Part shown: positions 1-11,805 of the stretch, piece after piece | Layout: each line of letters begins with the position of its first letter | Position numbering within the stretch: position 1 is the first letter of the stretch | Origin: Sternotherus odoratus | Lineage: Eukaryota > Chordata > Testudines > Kinosternidae | Direction of reading: 5' to 3' | NCBI GenBank assembly: GCA_032164245.1 | Contig: JAVMKO010000001.1 | Location: 18,017,603-18,081,602 of the forward strand | DNA: 64,000 bases | Notes under the pieces: generated by a model | What the model was told of the DNA's origin: nothing | Seen by the model: only the letters and a program-made list of their open reading frames with translations | Database searches by the model: none | Position numbers and translations under genes: made by a program

Positions 1-95
1 ATCCTTTGTCCATTTAGGTTGTAAACTCCTCAGGATGGGGATACTTTCTTAACATGTATGTACAATGGGCCGTATAACAGGGTCCTGAAGTTAGA
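1..95 (+). repeat. L2/CORE-SINE-like 3' tail fragment
   Basis: The segment contains a gtaaactcctcagg-type start and a tacaatgggccgtataacagggtcctga-like end. It resembles the 3' tail at 50630-50735 and the shorter one at 5712-5775. Families of this sort are old in amniotes. The family name is inferred from memory. Confidence 0.4.
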
Positions 96-829
96 CACAT
101 AACACCCTGCTAATATCACCTTCTAAAACAACCTTCACAAATATGTGTTCTATCAGCTACCCCTTTTTCAGTACTGAACCTACCCTTTTGCGTGTGGACC
201 GTGATCTTTTCTTAGTGGTCTATGGCTCCATTTGTGTCTTTATTTTTATTCCTGTTAGTGCTGAATTTAATACTATTGGCCATAACATTTCCCAGATCAT
301 CTCTCAGCCATTCTTCTTCAATTTCTTTCATTTGGTCTATGGTAAACTCATGCTTTATAAGTCCCAAGGTCCAACTCCTGAGACTTCAGTTTGTCAAGAA
401 TATGGGCTTATGTCCTTTTCCATACCTGGAAGATGTGTAGCACCCATTCTCAGAAATCTTTACTGCTAAACTAACCATTTAGGAGTCTATTTAAAGATTT
501 CTCTCTTTTTCCTTCTTAACTTGAAATACCTCCTGTTAATTTACTCCATTCTGTTTAGTTGCTGTTTTTTTCTGTTCTTCAGTCCAGTTTGCTTTCCTCC
601 TTCCTATTTACACAATGTGCTGAAGATCCACCTCTCTTACTCTTTTCTACCATCTAGAATATTTTGGGTGCTAGTTGTTTTTGTCACTTGGATTTTTTTT
701 TTAATTCTTTGGCCTTTGACTTCTCTAATTCAACAAATAAAAAAATCAAATTGTAAACCTTAGTCTTCCAATCAGTAACAAATCGCTGGTGTTCTGCAAC
801 ATCAGACAGATGCTGCTAGTTTAACTAAT
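96..829. other. No recognisable feature
   Basis: T-rich intronic sequence. The short ORFs here are hydrophobic and low complexity and match nothing I recognise. Confidence 0.5.
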
Positions 830-965
830 TACTTATATGCCCCTTGGTGCTATGGTGTGAGTACCTCATATTATTAATATATTTTATCTTCACATGGGGA
901 CATGAGGCACAGGGTAGATGAAGTGACTTGCCAAGGTCACAGTAGATAACTGTGACTAAACCAGT
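830..965 (-). repeat. MIR (CORE-SINE) fragment
   Basis: On the minus strand this reads as the MIR core: the plus strand shows acatggggacatgaggcaca followed by gaagtgacttgccaaggtca, the usual reverse complement of the 'ccttgggcaagtcactt' core. It is diverged, as expected for an ancient SINE. Confidence 0.7.
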
Positions 966-3900
966 AGCTTGGCAGGTTGTAGTCTTTGCAAGTGATTTTT
1001 ATTTGAAGGTGTAGAGTACATGTGTATGAAAGATACAATGCTTTTATGTAACAGCTGAACAGTACTGTTAGTCTGTCCTTTCCCACACAATTTAATTACT
1101 CTTTTTCTGCTTTTTCCATTTTGTCTCCTTGCTCTTTCCACTTTTCTCTATTTATAGTCTCTTCTGACTCACTGTTCAGTCCTCTTTTCTTATGTTGCAT
1201 TGGCCTGGCTTTATTTCAAATCATCACCCTTTTCTTCACAGATCTTTTCCAAATCTAATTTCTCTGTATTTGTTCATATAATCCATCCCTCTAGGAAATC
1301 CTTATTGCACCATCTCTCTGTTTTCACTCTTCAGGTCACTTCTTCCCTGTGGCAAACTGCAGTGACCAGGACACTTCTAATACCGCACGGGCAGTGCATG
1401 GCTTGTGTTACCATTATTTGTACATGCCGTAGCTTTCTTTGTATTTTTAAATAGCTATACCAGCTCCTGCAGTAGCAGAACCTAAAACACACATTACTTT
1501 TCAGAGTTTAAAATTCAGTGTTTTCTGGTTTCTTTTGTGTGATAGCATTTGAAATTATTTTTTTTTCATGTTCCATTTTTAACACGAATCATGTAGCAGG
1601 CTTATCTACCTAATTGTCACTGTAAACTGTACTGATATAAATATACCACAGGGTAAAGCAAATGTTAATTTGTAATTGGAGATTTCAGAATAAACTTGGA
1701 AAATCATAGTGATGTGTGGGATCATTGTGGAACTGCTCATTCAGGTCTTGATTATTCACAGACTACTGCTCTCTCCCTTGTTTTATGTAGTGGTAATATA
1801 AGTTAGTTATTGGTTGCTGTGCTGTCAGTCAAATGATAAGTTAGGGCAGTGATAACTTGCACTATCAATACCATGTTATTTAATTTATAATTCAGGTAAT
1901 TGCAAGTGTCTTGAGCAAATCTACTTTTTTCCCTCTTATTCTAATCATGCTTTTTATAATCCTTTTCACAAAAAGAACATAATATCCTATGGGAAAAGAG
2001 AGTAAGAATTGCAGTGACTTAGCTAATTAACTCAAAGGACTGAATCTTGTTCTTTTTACCTATGTTGCTCTTTTTATTTAACATTTAGCTTAACCTCAAA
2101 CCAGAACGCCATGCCTGGCTGGAAGCTTCCAGCACCACTTTTACTCTTATTCATTAGGCCTTAATTGGAAACAGTCAATTGCATCTCCAGGCAAGGGATG
2201 CATCCCTAATTGACACAAGTGATTTATGAGAAAAGAGGATTTCCTTCATCAGCCCCATATTGGAAAGCAGCCGTGACTGATGGAGCAGTACTGCTTGTGC
2301 AGATGCTAATCATTTACTAATAGTTAAAGCAACAGCAGCAGTTTTTATTCATTTTCCTACTAAACTCAAAGTGGGAGGTCTAAGAATGGAAACTCCACAA
2401 GAGACTGAACAGACTAGGAACTAATGCTTTGACTAAGGCTAAAATGTGAGTTTTACCTACAGGGAAGCAGCCCAATTTTGTATCCAACAAGCTCATGCCT
2501 ATCACTAATCATTTTTTTTAAATATGAAACTGCCACTTTTATAAAGTTTTGTATAATCTGTTTTAAGTGTGTGAGCTCTACTGCAGGAGATAAATGGCAT
2601 TTAGTGACTGCTCTGGGGATAATACCAGAAATATAGACTCAGTGAGAGCTATAAGGCAATGGCATAAATGCAGTACTATACCTCTTTGCAAATGCAGGCA
2701 ACAGAGAAGCATACTGTCAGCTTGAAATCATTAGATAAACCAAGAAAGAGGAGGCAGCGTAGGAGGGGAGGGGTTATGTGTGGATATAGATGTAGATAGG
2801 GGTGTGATCTTTCAAAACTGACTAGTAGATTATGAATGCCACAATTTTTGGGTGCCGAACTTAAGACGACATATAAGGACTGATTTTCAGGAAGTGATGA
2901 AGTCCATCCTCTGACAAGTGTGTACCTTTGGTGTGCCAAGTTGGGTACCCCAAGTCCCTTTTAAAAAAAAATTGGTATATATAATATAAGCCCTCAGTTC
3001 ATCTTTCTTTATGTCTCTGCCTCCCTCTCCTCTTAAAATATACAGCAGAGAAGCAAGGTAATTGCATTTGCCAAACAATACACATAACACGTGTTTCTTA
3101 AATTGTCCAATCCTTCCTTTTTTAATTGTGAATAATTATTCACTGTACTTTTGTTTATTTGTTTCCATGAATTATGTTAGAAGACAGAAGTTTGTGTGTG
3201 TTTGTTTCAGAATGAATCTAAGCCATGGGAATGTGTCTGTTTTTGAGAACAGAATTATTATCTAGGAAGCAGATACTTTAATGCCTCTTTTCCTAGGTAC
3301 CTGTTGCAGTTTTTCAGAGACACATTGTTAACACTGTGTGAAACTCATTGGTTTTGGTATAAAAGGGGATAGTGTCGGTTTCTTTCTTCGGTGTTAATTC
3401 ATTAAATTTAATACATCTGAATTTTGTTTGATTTACATTTCAGGTTAACTCATTAAAAATAAGTCATGAGAATCAATTAGCCCAGGTTTACTGGAAAATG
3501 AGTCCAGGTTCACTCCAAATTGATCTCCATTACCTGGCTGATCTTAAGATTTGTGACCTGGAATACATTTCAGTTTTGTGCTGAAACCATGTTAGCGATA
3601 TTTGTTCTGGTGTTTTTGTAATGGAAATTGCACACCGTTTTAAACATGGAATGCTCAGTATAGTTTTCAGTTATTCTTTCTTCAGTTACTTTTACTTCAA
3701 GTGTGGAGATGATTAAATCAATGGAGGCAAAATCAGAAGCAGTCCACATTTTAATTCTTTTTAGGGGATATGAAAGTTTGAACTTTTTTTTTCTCTTTAC
3801 TGAACTTTTATAGTGCTTTACTCCTTCTGGGATAAAAGCAGAAAAATGCAGATCAGCAGAAAACAAAAACAAAAACCAGGAAAGTGCTGGCTAAACATCA

Positions 3901-5710
3901 CTGCAGCATCTTCACAATATATTAGCTTGCACATGCTTTTCAGTTCATAAACGTATATTTCCTTCCACCTTTAGTAGTTACCTATTTCTTAATTTTTTCC
4001 CCCAATTTAATTCTTCATAAATTCATAGTAGTCGCTATCCGGTTCACTGTTGTCCCTTTTGGCCCAAGTGCTTGGCCAATAGTTTGGACCTGGCAGGGTT
4101 GTTTCTGTTAGGATGAGCAATACGATATGAGTCACATATAATCTGGGATGTAATCTTGTTATACAGTAGTAAAGTTAGAAAATTATTTCTGTTACCCATC
4201 ATTCCCACAAAGGGAGCAGCTATAGCTGTGGGAGGACGCTCTAGAAAATGATGATTTGTTTCCGAGCTTCAGTATGGATCAATTATTTTAAAATTGGCCA
4301 AGCTTCTCTTCACCATCTGCTTGGGGTGCCTGCAGCAGAACAGGAAGCTGGGGATCCCAAAAGCACGTTTTCTACTTCTCTCCCCTCTGCTTCCTCATTG
4401 GCTTAGAATTCTCCTCGGGGGAAACAGAGTAGAATGGCAAATGAAAATCTCCCACCTATCTGTGATGCTGGGATTCCAAGGGGATCAGTGCAGCCAACAG
4501 AAGAGTGAAACTTTGCTGTAAATAGATTGAGACCTTGCCATGAAAGTTGAATGATGAGTACTGAAGAAATCCGGGACTTACACTGCACTTCCTTCTAAGA
4601 CAGGTTTTACTAGGGCGGGACTCCACTGATGTGCTAGCAACCATGTTGCTTGAGAAGATATTTTGCTTATAAACCCCTATTTTGGGTACCAAGGTGGCAA
4701 GAACTTTAGAAATACCTTGAATAAATAACTAGATTCTGACATTTAACATTGTATAAGGTGGTAGGAGGAATAAAGCTTTAAAATACAATGATATGAAATG
4801 TCACATAATTGTCCCCTGCTTGCTTCTCTCTTTCCCAAAATCTGTTTTTCGGTTACCATAATTTTTAACTCGTTGTTCCCTTCCAAATATTGTGTTTTTT
4901 ATTGTATTTCCTCTGCTGTTCTACACCGAGTTGCTACACTCTGCTTCATGTTTGTAAGGAGCAGCAAAATGAAAACACTACTCAGACAGTTCTGCCGATA
5001 TCATGCCAATTTCACTTTGATGCTCTTAGTAGAGTGGGTTGTAGGGAAGAGAAGCTTAAAAAATGCTGGTGTGCTACATTTAATCTTGTGTTTATGTTGA
5101 GTGCTCTAGGAGGTGTTAGCTTGTCAGTCACAACTGTGGTGGGATCACACAGTGATAAAAGCAGTGTCTCAGTCAGCCAGGTTCCAAATCCCATATGGTT
5201 TTATAGATCACAGTCACATATTGAGTTTTTTTCTCTCCTTTCTAACTGGAAAGACAGTGTGTGCTGTGGAGCACAATGCAACATATTCCTTGTGTGATGC
5301 ACTACTCAGTAACGGGACAACTGCATTGTGCTCTAACTATGTTGCATCTCGTGTTGAGCACATACCTCCATGTGCTTCAGTGGAAGCAGAGATAACTATG
5401 GTGAGCATACACCTGAACTGTACCTAATTTTGAGGAGAGCCACTTGGTTTAATCCCCAAGTTACTTATGTTCTACACCTATTTGCTATCTCCTCACATTT
5501 ACAGTGAAACTTACTTGATTCATAAATAAAGATGCATGAAACCAAGCTTATAGGAAACAGTGTGTACCCTAAAAAGGAATGATTCCAACAGTGTTTGAAG
5601 TTTCCTTTTGTTCCTCACTTTGGGTCTTTGTCACACACTGTGATTTGATTATTGGCAGGTAGATTGAGAGAGATGATGCTGAACTCTACCGCTGAAAGGC
5701 TATCCCTCTG
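966..5710. other. Anonymous intronic sequence
   Basis: No gene, clear terminal repeat or tandem array was recognised. The ORFs are short (up to 135 codons) with no domain signature. A perfect 12-bp inverted repeat occurs at 5269-5280 and 5322-5333. Unclassified old repeats may be present. Confidence 0.4.
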
Positions 5711-5711
5711 G

Positions 5712-5775
5712 AGCACAATGGGGTCTTGATTCATGACTAGGACTCCTAGGTAATACAAATAATAATAATTCTCAG
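5712..5775 (+). repeat. L2/CORE-SINE-like 3' tail fragment
   Basis: It contains gcacaatggggtcttgattc, then gactaggactcctagg, then an AAT-rich tail. The arrangement matches 50660-50735, so both probably derive from the same old SINE or LINE family. Confidence 0.45.
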
Positions 5776-7095
5776 ATGAGTGCAGATAAGGAAAATGTGC
5801 CTTGCCCTAAAACAGCACAAGATGTGACCACTGTCTTGTAGAAGACAAATTAACAAATGAATTAATTTTCCCTTGGATCTTTTGCCCTACTGTATGCCCT
5901 TGTCCTTTTTATGTATATGAGCACACTCGCCTACCATCTTTCCAGTCTTTGGGTGCTCCCTGGTGATGTTGCTCTTGTCTCTTTTAGTAAAGTGCTCACT
6001 CCATGATTTTAATAGGCACTTTCACTTTATGTCTGAAATCAGATATCAATAACAATGTGCTTTGAATGCCAGTATAAATTAATTCCATTCCTTGGGAAGA
6101 TGAACATTTGAACTGATGGTGACTAGATGACTGATGCTGGTTACTTAGGTACCAAGGCTTTATCAAGTTGCTCACTGAAAATGAGCTCTTTCTACACCTA
6201 GCGAATGTGTCGCTGGGAGACATGTCAAGTCTTTCCGCATCAAGGTTATTACAGGACGGTTTGATTTTAAACAGTTCTTGGAAAATGGGCTCCCTGTGAT
6301 GCTGTCATTGAAATTATATATTATCTTAATGCCTGAAGGAGAAGGTGTTCTTCTTGCACTCTATTTGCATTTGGGGGAGAAATCAGACACCATGCTCATA
6401 TCTCATTACTCCAAATTATGCAAGTATTTGTTTCTTCCCTCCCCTCTCCCCCGCACCCAATGTACGGATATGTATTTGGGGCTCATGAAAAATACATGAT
6501 AATGAGATACGACTATGCCCAGAGCTATCTCCTACCTGGGAAACAGTGTTATGAAATAATAATGGCAAAAGTGCTACTATAGTCAATATCATATAAGGGT
6601 GTTCATAATGCAAAGAATCCTACCTTCAAGGCAAATGTGCATCAGAACAACACTGGAAGTCTCCCAGTGGAGGCTAAAGTGTATACCACACTAAAGATCA
6701 AAATTCAACCCTAAAGCTAGTGATTCATCATTTTAATAGAAAGTTACTTTGTTTGAGATCTTAGTTTTATCAGAAACATGAGTGATAACAAAAATAAATG
6801 TAATTCTTTTTTTTTTTTTCGGGGGAGGTAAATAGTCAATCCTGATTAAATTTAGTGATAGGACTCTAATTGAAGCAGTGTTTTCAGATAGTTGTGTGTT
6901 CCCCAATTCTAGATAAAAATGTTACTTGTATGAATGTTGTGATATGTCACTTTGTATTGCATCAATCACACTGAGTTTTGTTACATGGCATAAAACTAAG
7001 TGATTAACTAAATCTGACATAAATTGTTATGTGGTGGATCTGAGGGGGAAACCGGATTTGAAAATTGCAAGTTTTTTTTCCCAAGAAAGGTTGAA
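5776..7095. other. Anonymous intronic sequence
   Basis: Nothing recognisable apart from short homopolymers, including a T run near 6810. No coding signature. Confidence 0.4.
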
Positions 7096-7100
7096 TAGGG

Positions 7101-8199
7101 TGTGGCACTACCCCCCATATTTTCATGGTTGTATGATTCTGATATGATTATGAAATATGCAATTTGTAATGTATCTTTTTCAAATGTTGTTATACCTGAG
7201 TGACATCATCTGTAGGCTTGATGATTCCAGGCTAGACAGCTGGTTGTGAAGGGCCTATTCAAGGTAATGGGCCACTAGAAAAAAAATATAGGCCTTAGGA
7301 GAAGCTTATCCCCACTTGGTGAGCCTTCCTTGGAATGTCCCAGACAGCCTGTAAGTAATGGCTGCTATGAATCAGCAGGCTATGCAAGGGCATATGACCA
7401 GACCACATGACACTGATCTCCATTTTGGGTACTTGTATTTTGCCACAAACTGGTCTTGGAACCAAGTTCCCGCCATATGGAAAAGCTATATAAGGCAGGG
7501 AGTGACATCATCGATTGTTCTTCACTCCCCCACAACTGAACACCTGAAAGAAGCTCAGAAAGTAAAGGACTTGAAATGGGGGTGGGGAGCCCAAGCTGCA
7601 AAGCAAGTGCAGCGAGTGCCTTGAGAATCTACAAGCCTGTTTGTATCATCAGTCAGGGAGAGAAATTAAGAATTCATATTCAGTCTTTCTAGTATCTTAA
7701 GCTTAGTTTGCGGTTTTGTTTATTTACTAAGTAATCTGCTTTGATCTGTTTGCTATCACTTATAATCTAGCTTTTGTAGTTAATAAACTTGTTTTGTGTT
7801 TTAACCTAAACCAGTGGCCATTGACTGTAGTGTCTGGGGAAAATCTCAGCTTGTATTGTGGATATTCCTCTCCACATTGAGGGAGAGGAAAACTTAATAA
7901 TACATTCATACCCGTCAGGGTTTTGACCAGGGCAGGATGGTATAGTTTTGTGGTGTATAGATGGGGATTAATTTGGCTGCAGCCTCTCTATTGTTGGTTC
8001 GTGCAGTGGTTTGCAAAGGCCTGCATGCAAATACAGCTGGGTTTGTCCCTGTCTGTGTGAATGCTGGTGGGAGTGTAGGACAGAGTGTGGTCTGTATCCT
8101 GTCACAACAGCACAGTGCTGAGAGGGAGCCCAAACTGATGAGTCAGAGAGCTCAGAGGTACCCCAGTTCCAAGTGGCACCTCAGGGGGAGTCCGTCACA
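7101..8199 (+). mobile_element. Solo LTR of a retrovirus-like element
   Basis: The element starts TGTGGCAC and ends GTCACA, giving the TG...CA ends of an LTR. It is flanked by the perfect 5-bp duplication TAGGG at 7096-7100 and 8200-8204. A TATA box (TATATAA, 7487-7493) and a polyadenylation signal (AATAAA, 7782-7787) lie about 290 bp apart, consistent with U3-R-U5 organisation. A related copy occurs at about 36790-37250. No internal retroviral genes flank it, so it is a solo LTR left by recombination. The retrovirus class cannot be assigned from the LTR alone. Confidence 0.82.
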
Positions 8200-8204
8200 T
8201 AGGG

Positions 8205-9350
8205 CTTATAAAGATTCTTTTATTAATAGGTTCAGAAATGAAGACCACCCATGGATTAGTGTTTAAATAAGCTGTGTCCATATTGTCGAGTTTAACCCAA
8301 GAAAGTAAAAATCACTTTGCTTTGTGCTGATAGTTATGTTCAGAACCATCTAAACTTATAGTATCTAATGAAAGAAATTGCCAAATATAATCTTACACAG
8401 TGCACTGTGGATTTGATAAGAAACTAACACTGGTAACTAATGAATGACGTTACAAAATCAGTTAAAATATTCCTATTATAAAAGAGACAACTGAGACAAC
8501 AATCCAAATGATGTCTTAGTCATGGAAAATGTACCAAAACTTGTAGCACAGTTTCGGGTTAAGTAATTTTGTTTTCCACTGGAGTTTTGAAGTATTACTT
8601 TTATTCAAGGCAGAATGTCACACTACCTTGGATATATTTGAAAGTCTACGTTATGATTTTGGGTATAATCTTGAGCCAGGAGTGATGTGTAAATTGCACT
8701 GCTCCAGAATTGGCAAAGTTATTTCTCTGAGTCACAGTTCCTCCCCTTCTTCCTCTTTGTGTGTGTGTGTGTGTGTGTGTATAAGAGTAATATTGGCTCT
8801 TCTTCTCCCTTGGAAGCCGCCCAACACTCAGGTAGCTCCTCAATAGTGGTTTGAGAGGATCCTATTCTCTGATCCAGTTAAGAACAGAAGGTAAGTGGAT
8901 CTAGTCTTAAGAAGACAGTCCAATGCAGCCCTTGTCTATTTGCAGATGATTACGTCTGCTATCTTATTCATTCCAGTGCTGTCCTCTTCTCCATTTCTGT
9001 GAGCATTAACACTATAATATACTGTTTCCTTTACTTTCCATAAATAAAACTGTCAGCTACAGACAAGGCATCAGACTTGAAACAATCCTTTATGCAACGA
9101 CTTTCAGACAATACTCCTGTACCCAAGTCATGTCTTTCCAGTCGTGCTGAATAGTAAGCAATCTCTGGTTTAGCTGCAGAAATAATTCTTGACCAGTGTG
9201 ACTGTGAAAGTTCAAATACATTTCTTCTTCTTCAACTGTTCCTGTGTTCTCTCAGCAGGTTCCTACCCTTTCAGCTCCCTTAATGATGGTCCAAGAAAAA
9301 AAGTTTCTCTTAGCTAATCCTACATCTCTGTCTTTTACTCTGTCCATTAC
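8205..9350. other. Anonymous sequence with a (GT)n microsatellite
   Basis: A GT dinucleotide run lies at about 8759-8781. A short stretch near 8690-8745 weakly resembles the MIR core. The rest is unclassified. Confidence 0.45.
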
Positions 9351-9576
9351 TTTTTAACTATTTTTAATTCTGTGATTTTTTTATGTGAAGAGACCCATTG
9401 CTCAACCCCTTCAATAATTTCAAGCTAGACTCCAGCTGACGTTTCCAGAAAGTTCCTTGATTATGTCCTGTGTCTCTTTCAAACCTTTGCATAAGCTTTG
9501 GAAACATTTTGAGGTTGACCCTTCTATCTTTTTTGTGCTTCTCTGCTTATGCCTAATATTTTGCTAAAGTGTCTTA
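9351..9576. repeat. Left arm of a long-range inverted repeat
   Basis: This arm is the diverged reverse complement of 12703-12916. Shared blocks include tttttaattctgtga, atgtgaagag, cccattgctcaa, ggttgacccttcta and ttttgctaaagtgtct. Similarity by eye is around 80 percent. The arms could be the ends of an old large transposon or two independent insertions of one repeat. Confidence 0.8.
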
Positions 9577-9723
9577 GTGAACTTCGTTCTTCTAACTTTT
9601 ACTTTCTTAGACTTGCCTCATACCAAACTTTTTTAACTCTACAGTTGCTCACATAGTGAACTGTCATCTTATTCAGGATCTACCATATGGAAATTTTTAT
9701 CTTGGGGGAAGGGGGAATCTATA

Positions 9724-10021
9724 CAGTAGACTCTCGATTATCCAGGATTGGGTTAACCAGAAAGTGGATTAACCAGGATGTCAAAAAAAATATGCGTAAC
9801 TCACAGGGCCGGCTCTGGCTTTGTTGCCGCCCCAAGAACAAACAAAAAAAAACCCACCAGGGCGCAGGGCAGCCAGTAAACCAACACCCCCTCCCCCTGG
9901 AGCAGGTGGCTGGTGAACCAACCCCCCACTCCCCATATTTCCTATGGATGCTGATTATCCAAGATTTTATTAAGCAGGATTATTTTTTTCCCTATCATCC
10001 TGGATAATCGAGAGTCTACTG
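9724..10021. mobile_element. Tigger/pogo-like MITE
   Basis: The ends are perfect 20-bp inverted repeats: CAGTAGACTCTCGATTATCC at 9724-9743 and its reverse complement at 10002-10021. Both are flanked by TA (9722-9723, 10022-10023), the target duplication of Tc1/mariner/pogo elements. The CTCTCGATTATCC ends resemble Tigger/pogo termini. At about 300 bp with no transposase it is non-autonomous. A GC-rich insert begins at 9804 (see next entry). Confidence 0.88.
9804..9935 (+). mobile_element. hAT-like fragment nested in the Tigger-like MITE
   Basis: CAGGGCCGGCTCTGG at 9804 is a typical reptilian hAT 5' terminus, followed by C-rich sequence unlike the AT-rich MITE around it. No clear right terminus or target duplication was found, so the end coordinate is approximate. 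Confidence 0.55.
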
Positions 10022-10023
10022 TA

Positions 10024-11260
10024 CATGCTTTGAAATGTCATGGAAGATGGGAAAGATTACAGAAGATTGGAAAAGGGCAAATATAGTGCCAATCTATAAA
10101 AAGGGAAATAAGGACAACCTGGGGAATTACAGACCAGTCATCTTAACTTCTGTACCCAGAAGGATAATGGAGCAAATAATTAAGCAATAAATTTGCAAAC
10201 ATCTAGAAGATAATAAGGTGATAAGTAACAATCAGCAAGGATTTGTCAAGAACAAATCATGTCAAACCAACCTGATAGCTTTCTTTGGTAGGATAACAAG
10301 CTTTGTGGATAGTGGAGAAACAGTAGACCTTCTCATAAACAAACTAGGGAAATGCAACCTAGATGGAGTTACCGTAAGGTCGGTAAAAAACTGTTTGGAA
10401 AACTATCCCCAGAGAGTAATCATCAGTGGCTCACAGTCACACTGGAAGGGCATAATGAGTGGGGACTCGTAGGGATCAGTTCTGGGTCTGGTTCAATATA
10501 TTCATCAATGATTTAGTTTTAGATAACTGAGCAATGGTGGGCAATTTGTGGGCCGCATGCAGCCCATCAGGGTAATCTGATTGCAGGGAGTGAGATATTT
10601 TGCATAACCACCTGCAGCTCCCAGTGGCTGCAGTTTGCCTATTGCAAAAAAAGTGAACATTGTTTTGGGATGTATTTGCAGGACTGTTGTAAGCAAGACA
10701 CGAGAAGTAATTCTTCCACTGTACTCTGCACTGATTAGGCCTCAACTGGAGTATTGTGTCCAGTTCTGGGCACCACATTTCAGGAAAGGTGTGGACAAGT
10801 GGAGAGAGTCCAGAGAAGAGCAACAAATAATGATTAAAGGTCTAGAAAACCTGAGCTATTAAGGAAGATTGAAAAAAATGGGTTTGTTTAGTCTGGAGAA
10901 GAGAAGAGTGAGGGGCAATGATAACAGTTTTCAAATATGTAAAAGGTTGTTACAAGGAGGAGGGAGAAAAATTGTTTTTCTTAACCACCAAGCATAGGAT
11001 AAGAAGCAATGAGCTTAAATTGCAGCAAGGGTGGTGTAGGTTGGACATTAGGAAAAACTTCCTAATTGTTAGCATGGTTTTGCACTGGAATAAATCGCCC
11101 AGGGAGGTTGTAGAATCTCCATCATTGGAGATTTTTAAGAGCAGGTTAGACAAACACCTGTCAGGAATGGTCTAGATAACACTTAGTCCTGCCATGAGTG
11201 CAGGGGACTGAACTATATGACCTCTCAAGATCCCTTCCAGACCTGTGATTCTATGCTCCA
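10024..11260 (+). mobile_element. CR1 LINE, truncated and broken
   Basis: The element contains CR1 reverse-transcriptase sequence: at 10218-10472 the peptide NNQQGFVKNKSCQTNLIAF matches the conserved NQ.GF..GKSC.TNL motif, and VIISGSQS plus MSGDS follow. The catalytic FADD region is deleted and stops interrupt the frame. The 3' half (10635-11260) contains the usual CR1 end, with actggagtattgtgtccagt at 10746 and a terminal gtgattctatg. A short foreign GC-rich insertion lies at 10534-10634. Confidence 0.92.
10534..10634 (+). mobile_element. hAT MITE fragment inserted in the CR1
   Basis: The block ggtgggcaatttgtgggccgc to ctgcagtttgcctattgc interrupts the CR1 reading between its RT and 3' parts. 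It resembles the 'gggccgcatgcagcccatcaggg' hAT family common in turtle genomes. The assignment is from memory. Confidence 0.55.
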
Positions 11261-11364
11261 TATGCAACAGGTTTAAGATGAGCAGCCGTGTTAGTCTGTA
11301 TCCATAAATAAAACAAGGAAGACTTCGTAGCACCTTAGATACTAACCAGTTTATTTCAGCATAA

Positions 11365-11394
11365 GCTTTCGTGGGCTATAGCTCACTTCATCGA
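11365..11394 (-). ncRNA. Second hammerhead-like core, opposite strand
   Basis: This is the mirror copy in the left arm. On the minus strand it reads TCGATGA, then a stem-loop, then GAAA (plus-strand TTTC at 11367-11370). The first core base is T rather than C, so catalytic activity is doubtful. Confidence 0.4.
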
Positions 11395-11700
11395 ATGCAT
11401 AGAATGAAACAGAAGTAAGATGCATTTATACACACAGAAAGAAAGAAAAGACGAAAAAAAATGTTGTACATTAGCATACCAATTCTAAGAGGCTGTTAAA
11501 TTTAGATGGGCCATTATCAGTAGGAGGAAAAAAATACCTTTTGAAACAGATATCCATTTCAAAAGGTATTTTTTCTTCTACTGATAATGGTCCATCTAAA
11601 TTTAACAGCCTCTTAGAATTGGTATGCTAATGTACAACATTTTTTTTCCTTTTCTTTCTGTGTGTATAAATGCATCTTACTTCTGTTCCTTTCTATGCAT

Positions 11701-11737
11701 CCGATGAAGTGAGCTATAGCCCACGAAAGCTTATGCT
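11701..11737 (+). ncRNA. Hammerhead-ribozyme-like core in the Penelope-like repeat
   Basis: The core CCGATGA at 11701-11707 is followed by a stem-loop (gtgagc, loop tata, gcccac) and GAAA at 11725-11728, then a very short stem III (gc ttat gc). This matches the small hammerhead variants reported for Penelope-like retroelements, which can act as dimers. The C in place of U at the second core position and an extra A before stem II may weaken it. Confidence 0.55.
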
Positions 11738-11805
11738 GAAATAAACTGGTTAGTATCTAAAGTGCTACGAAGTCTTCCTCGTTTTATTCATGCTCCTTAT
11801 GTAAC

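Larger units (their letters stand above)
11269..11789. mobile_element. Penelope-like element terminal repeat, palindromic
   Basis: Two arms, about 11307-11546 and 11557-11788, are near-perfect reverse complements separated by about 10 bases. The outer part (gttagtctgtatcc, 11290-11303) and agcataagctttcgtgggct (11359-11378) are the abundant reptile Penelope-like terminal sequence. Candidate 16-bp target duplications lie at 11253-11268 and 11790-11805 (14 of 16 identical). The element inserted right at the 3' end of the CR1. No reverse transcriptase or endonuclease remains. Confidence 0.75.

Noticed and set aside
4798..5427. Overlapping ORFs of 100-135 codons
   Set aside because: No domain or recognisable protein, and the lengths are within chance expectation for intronic sequence.
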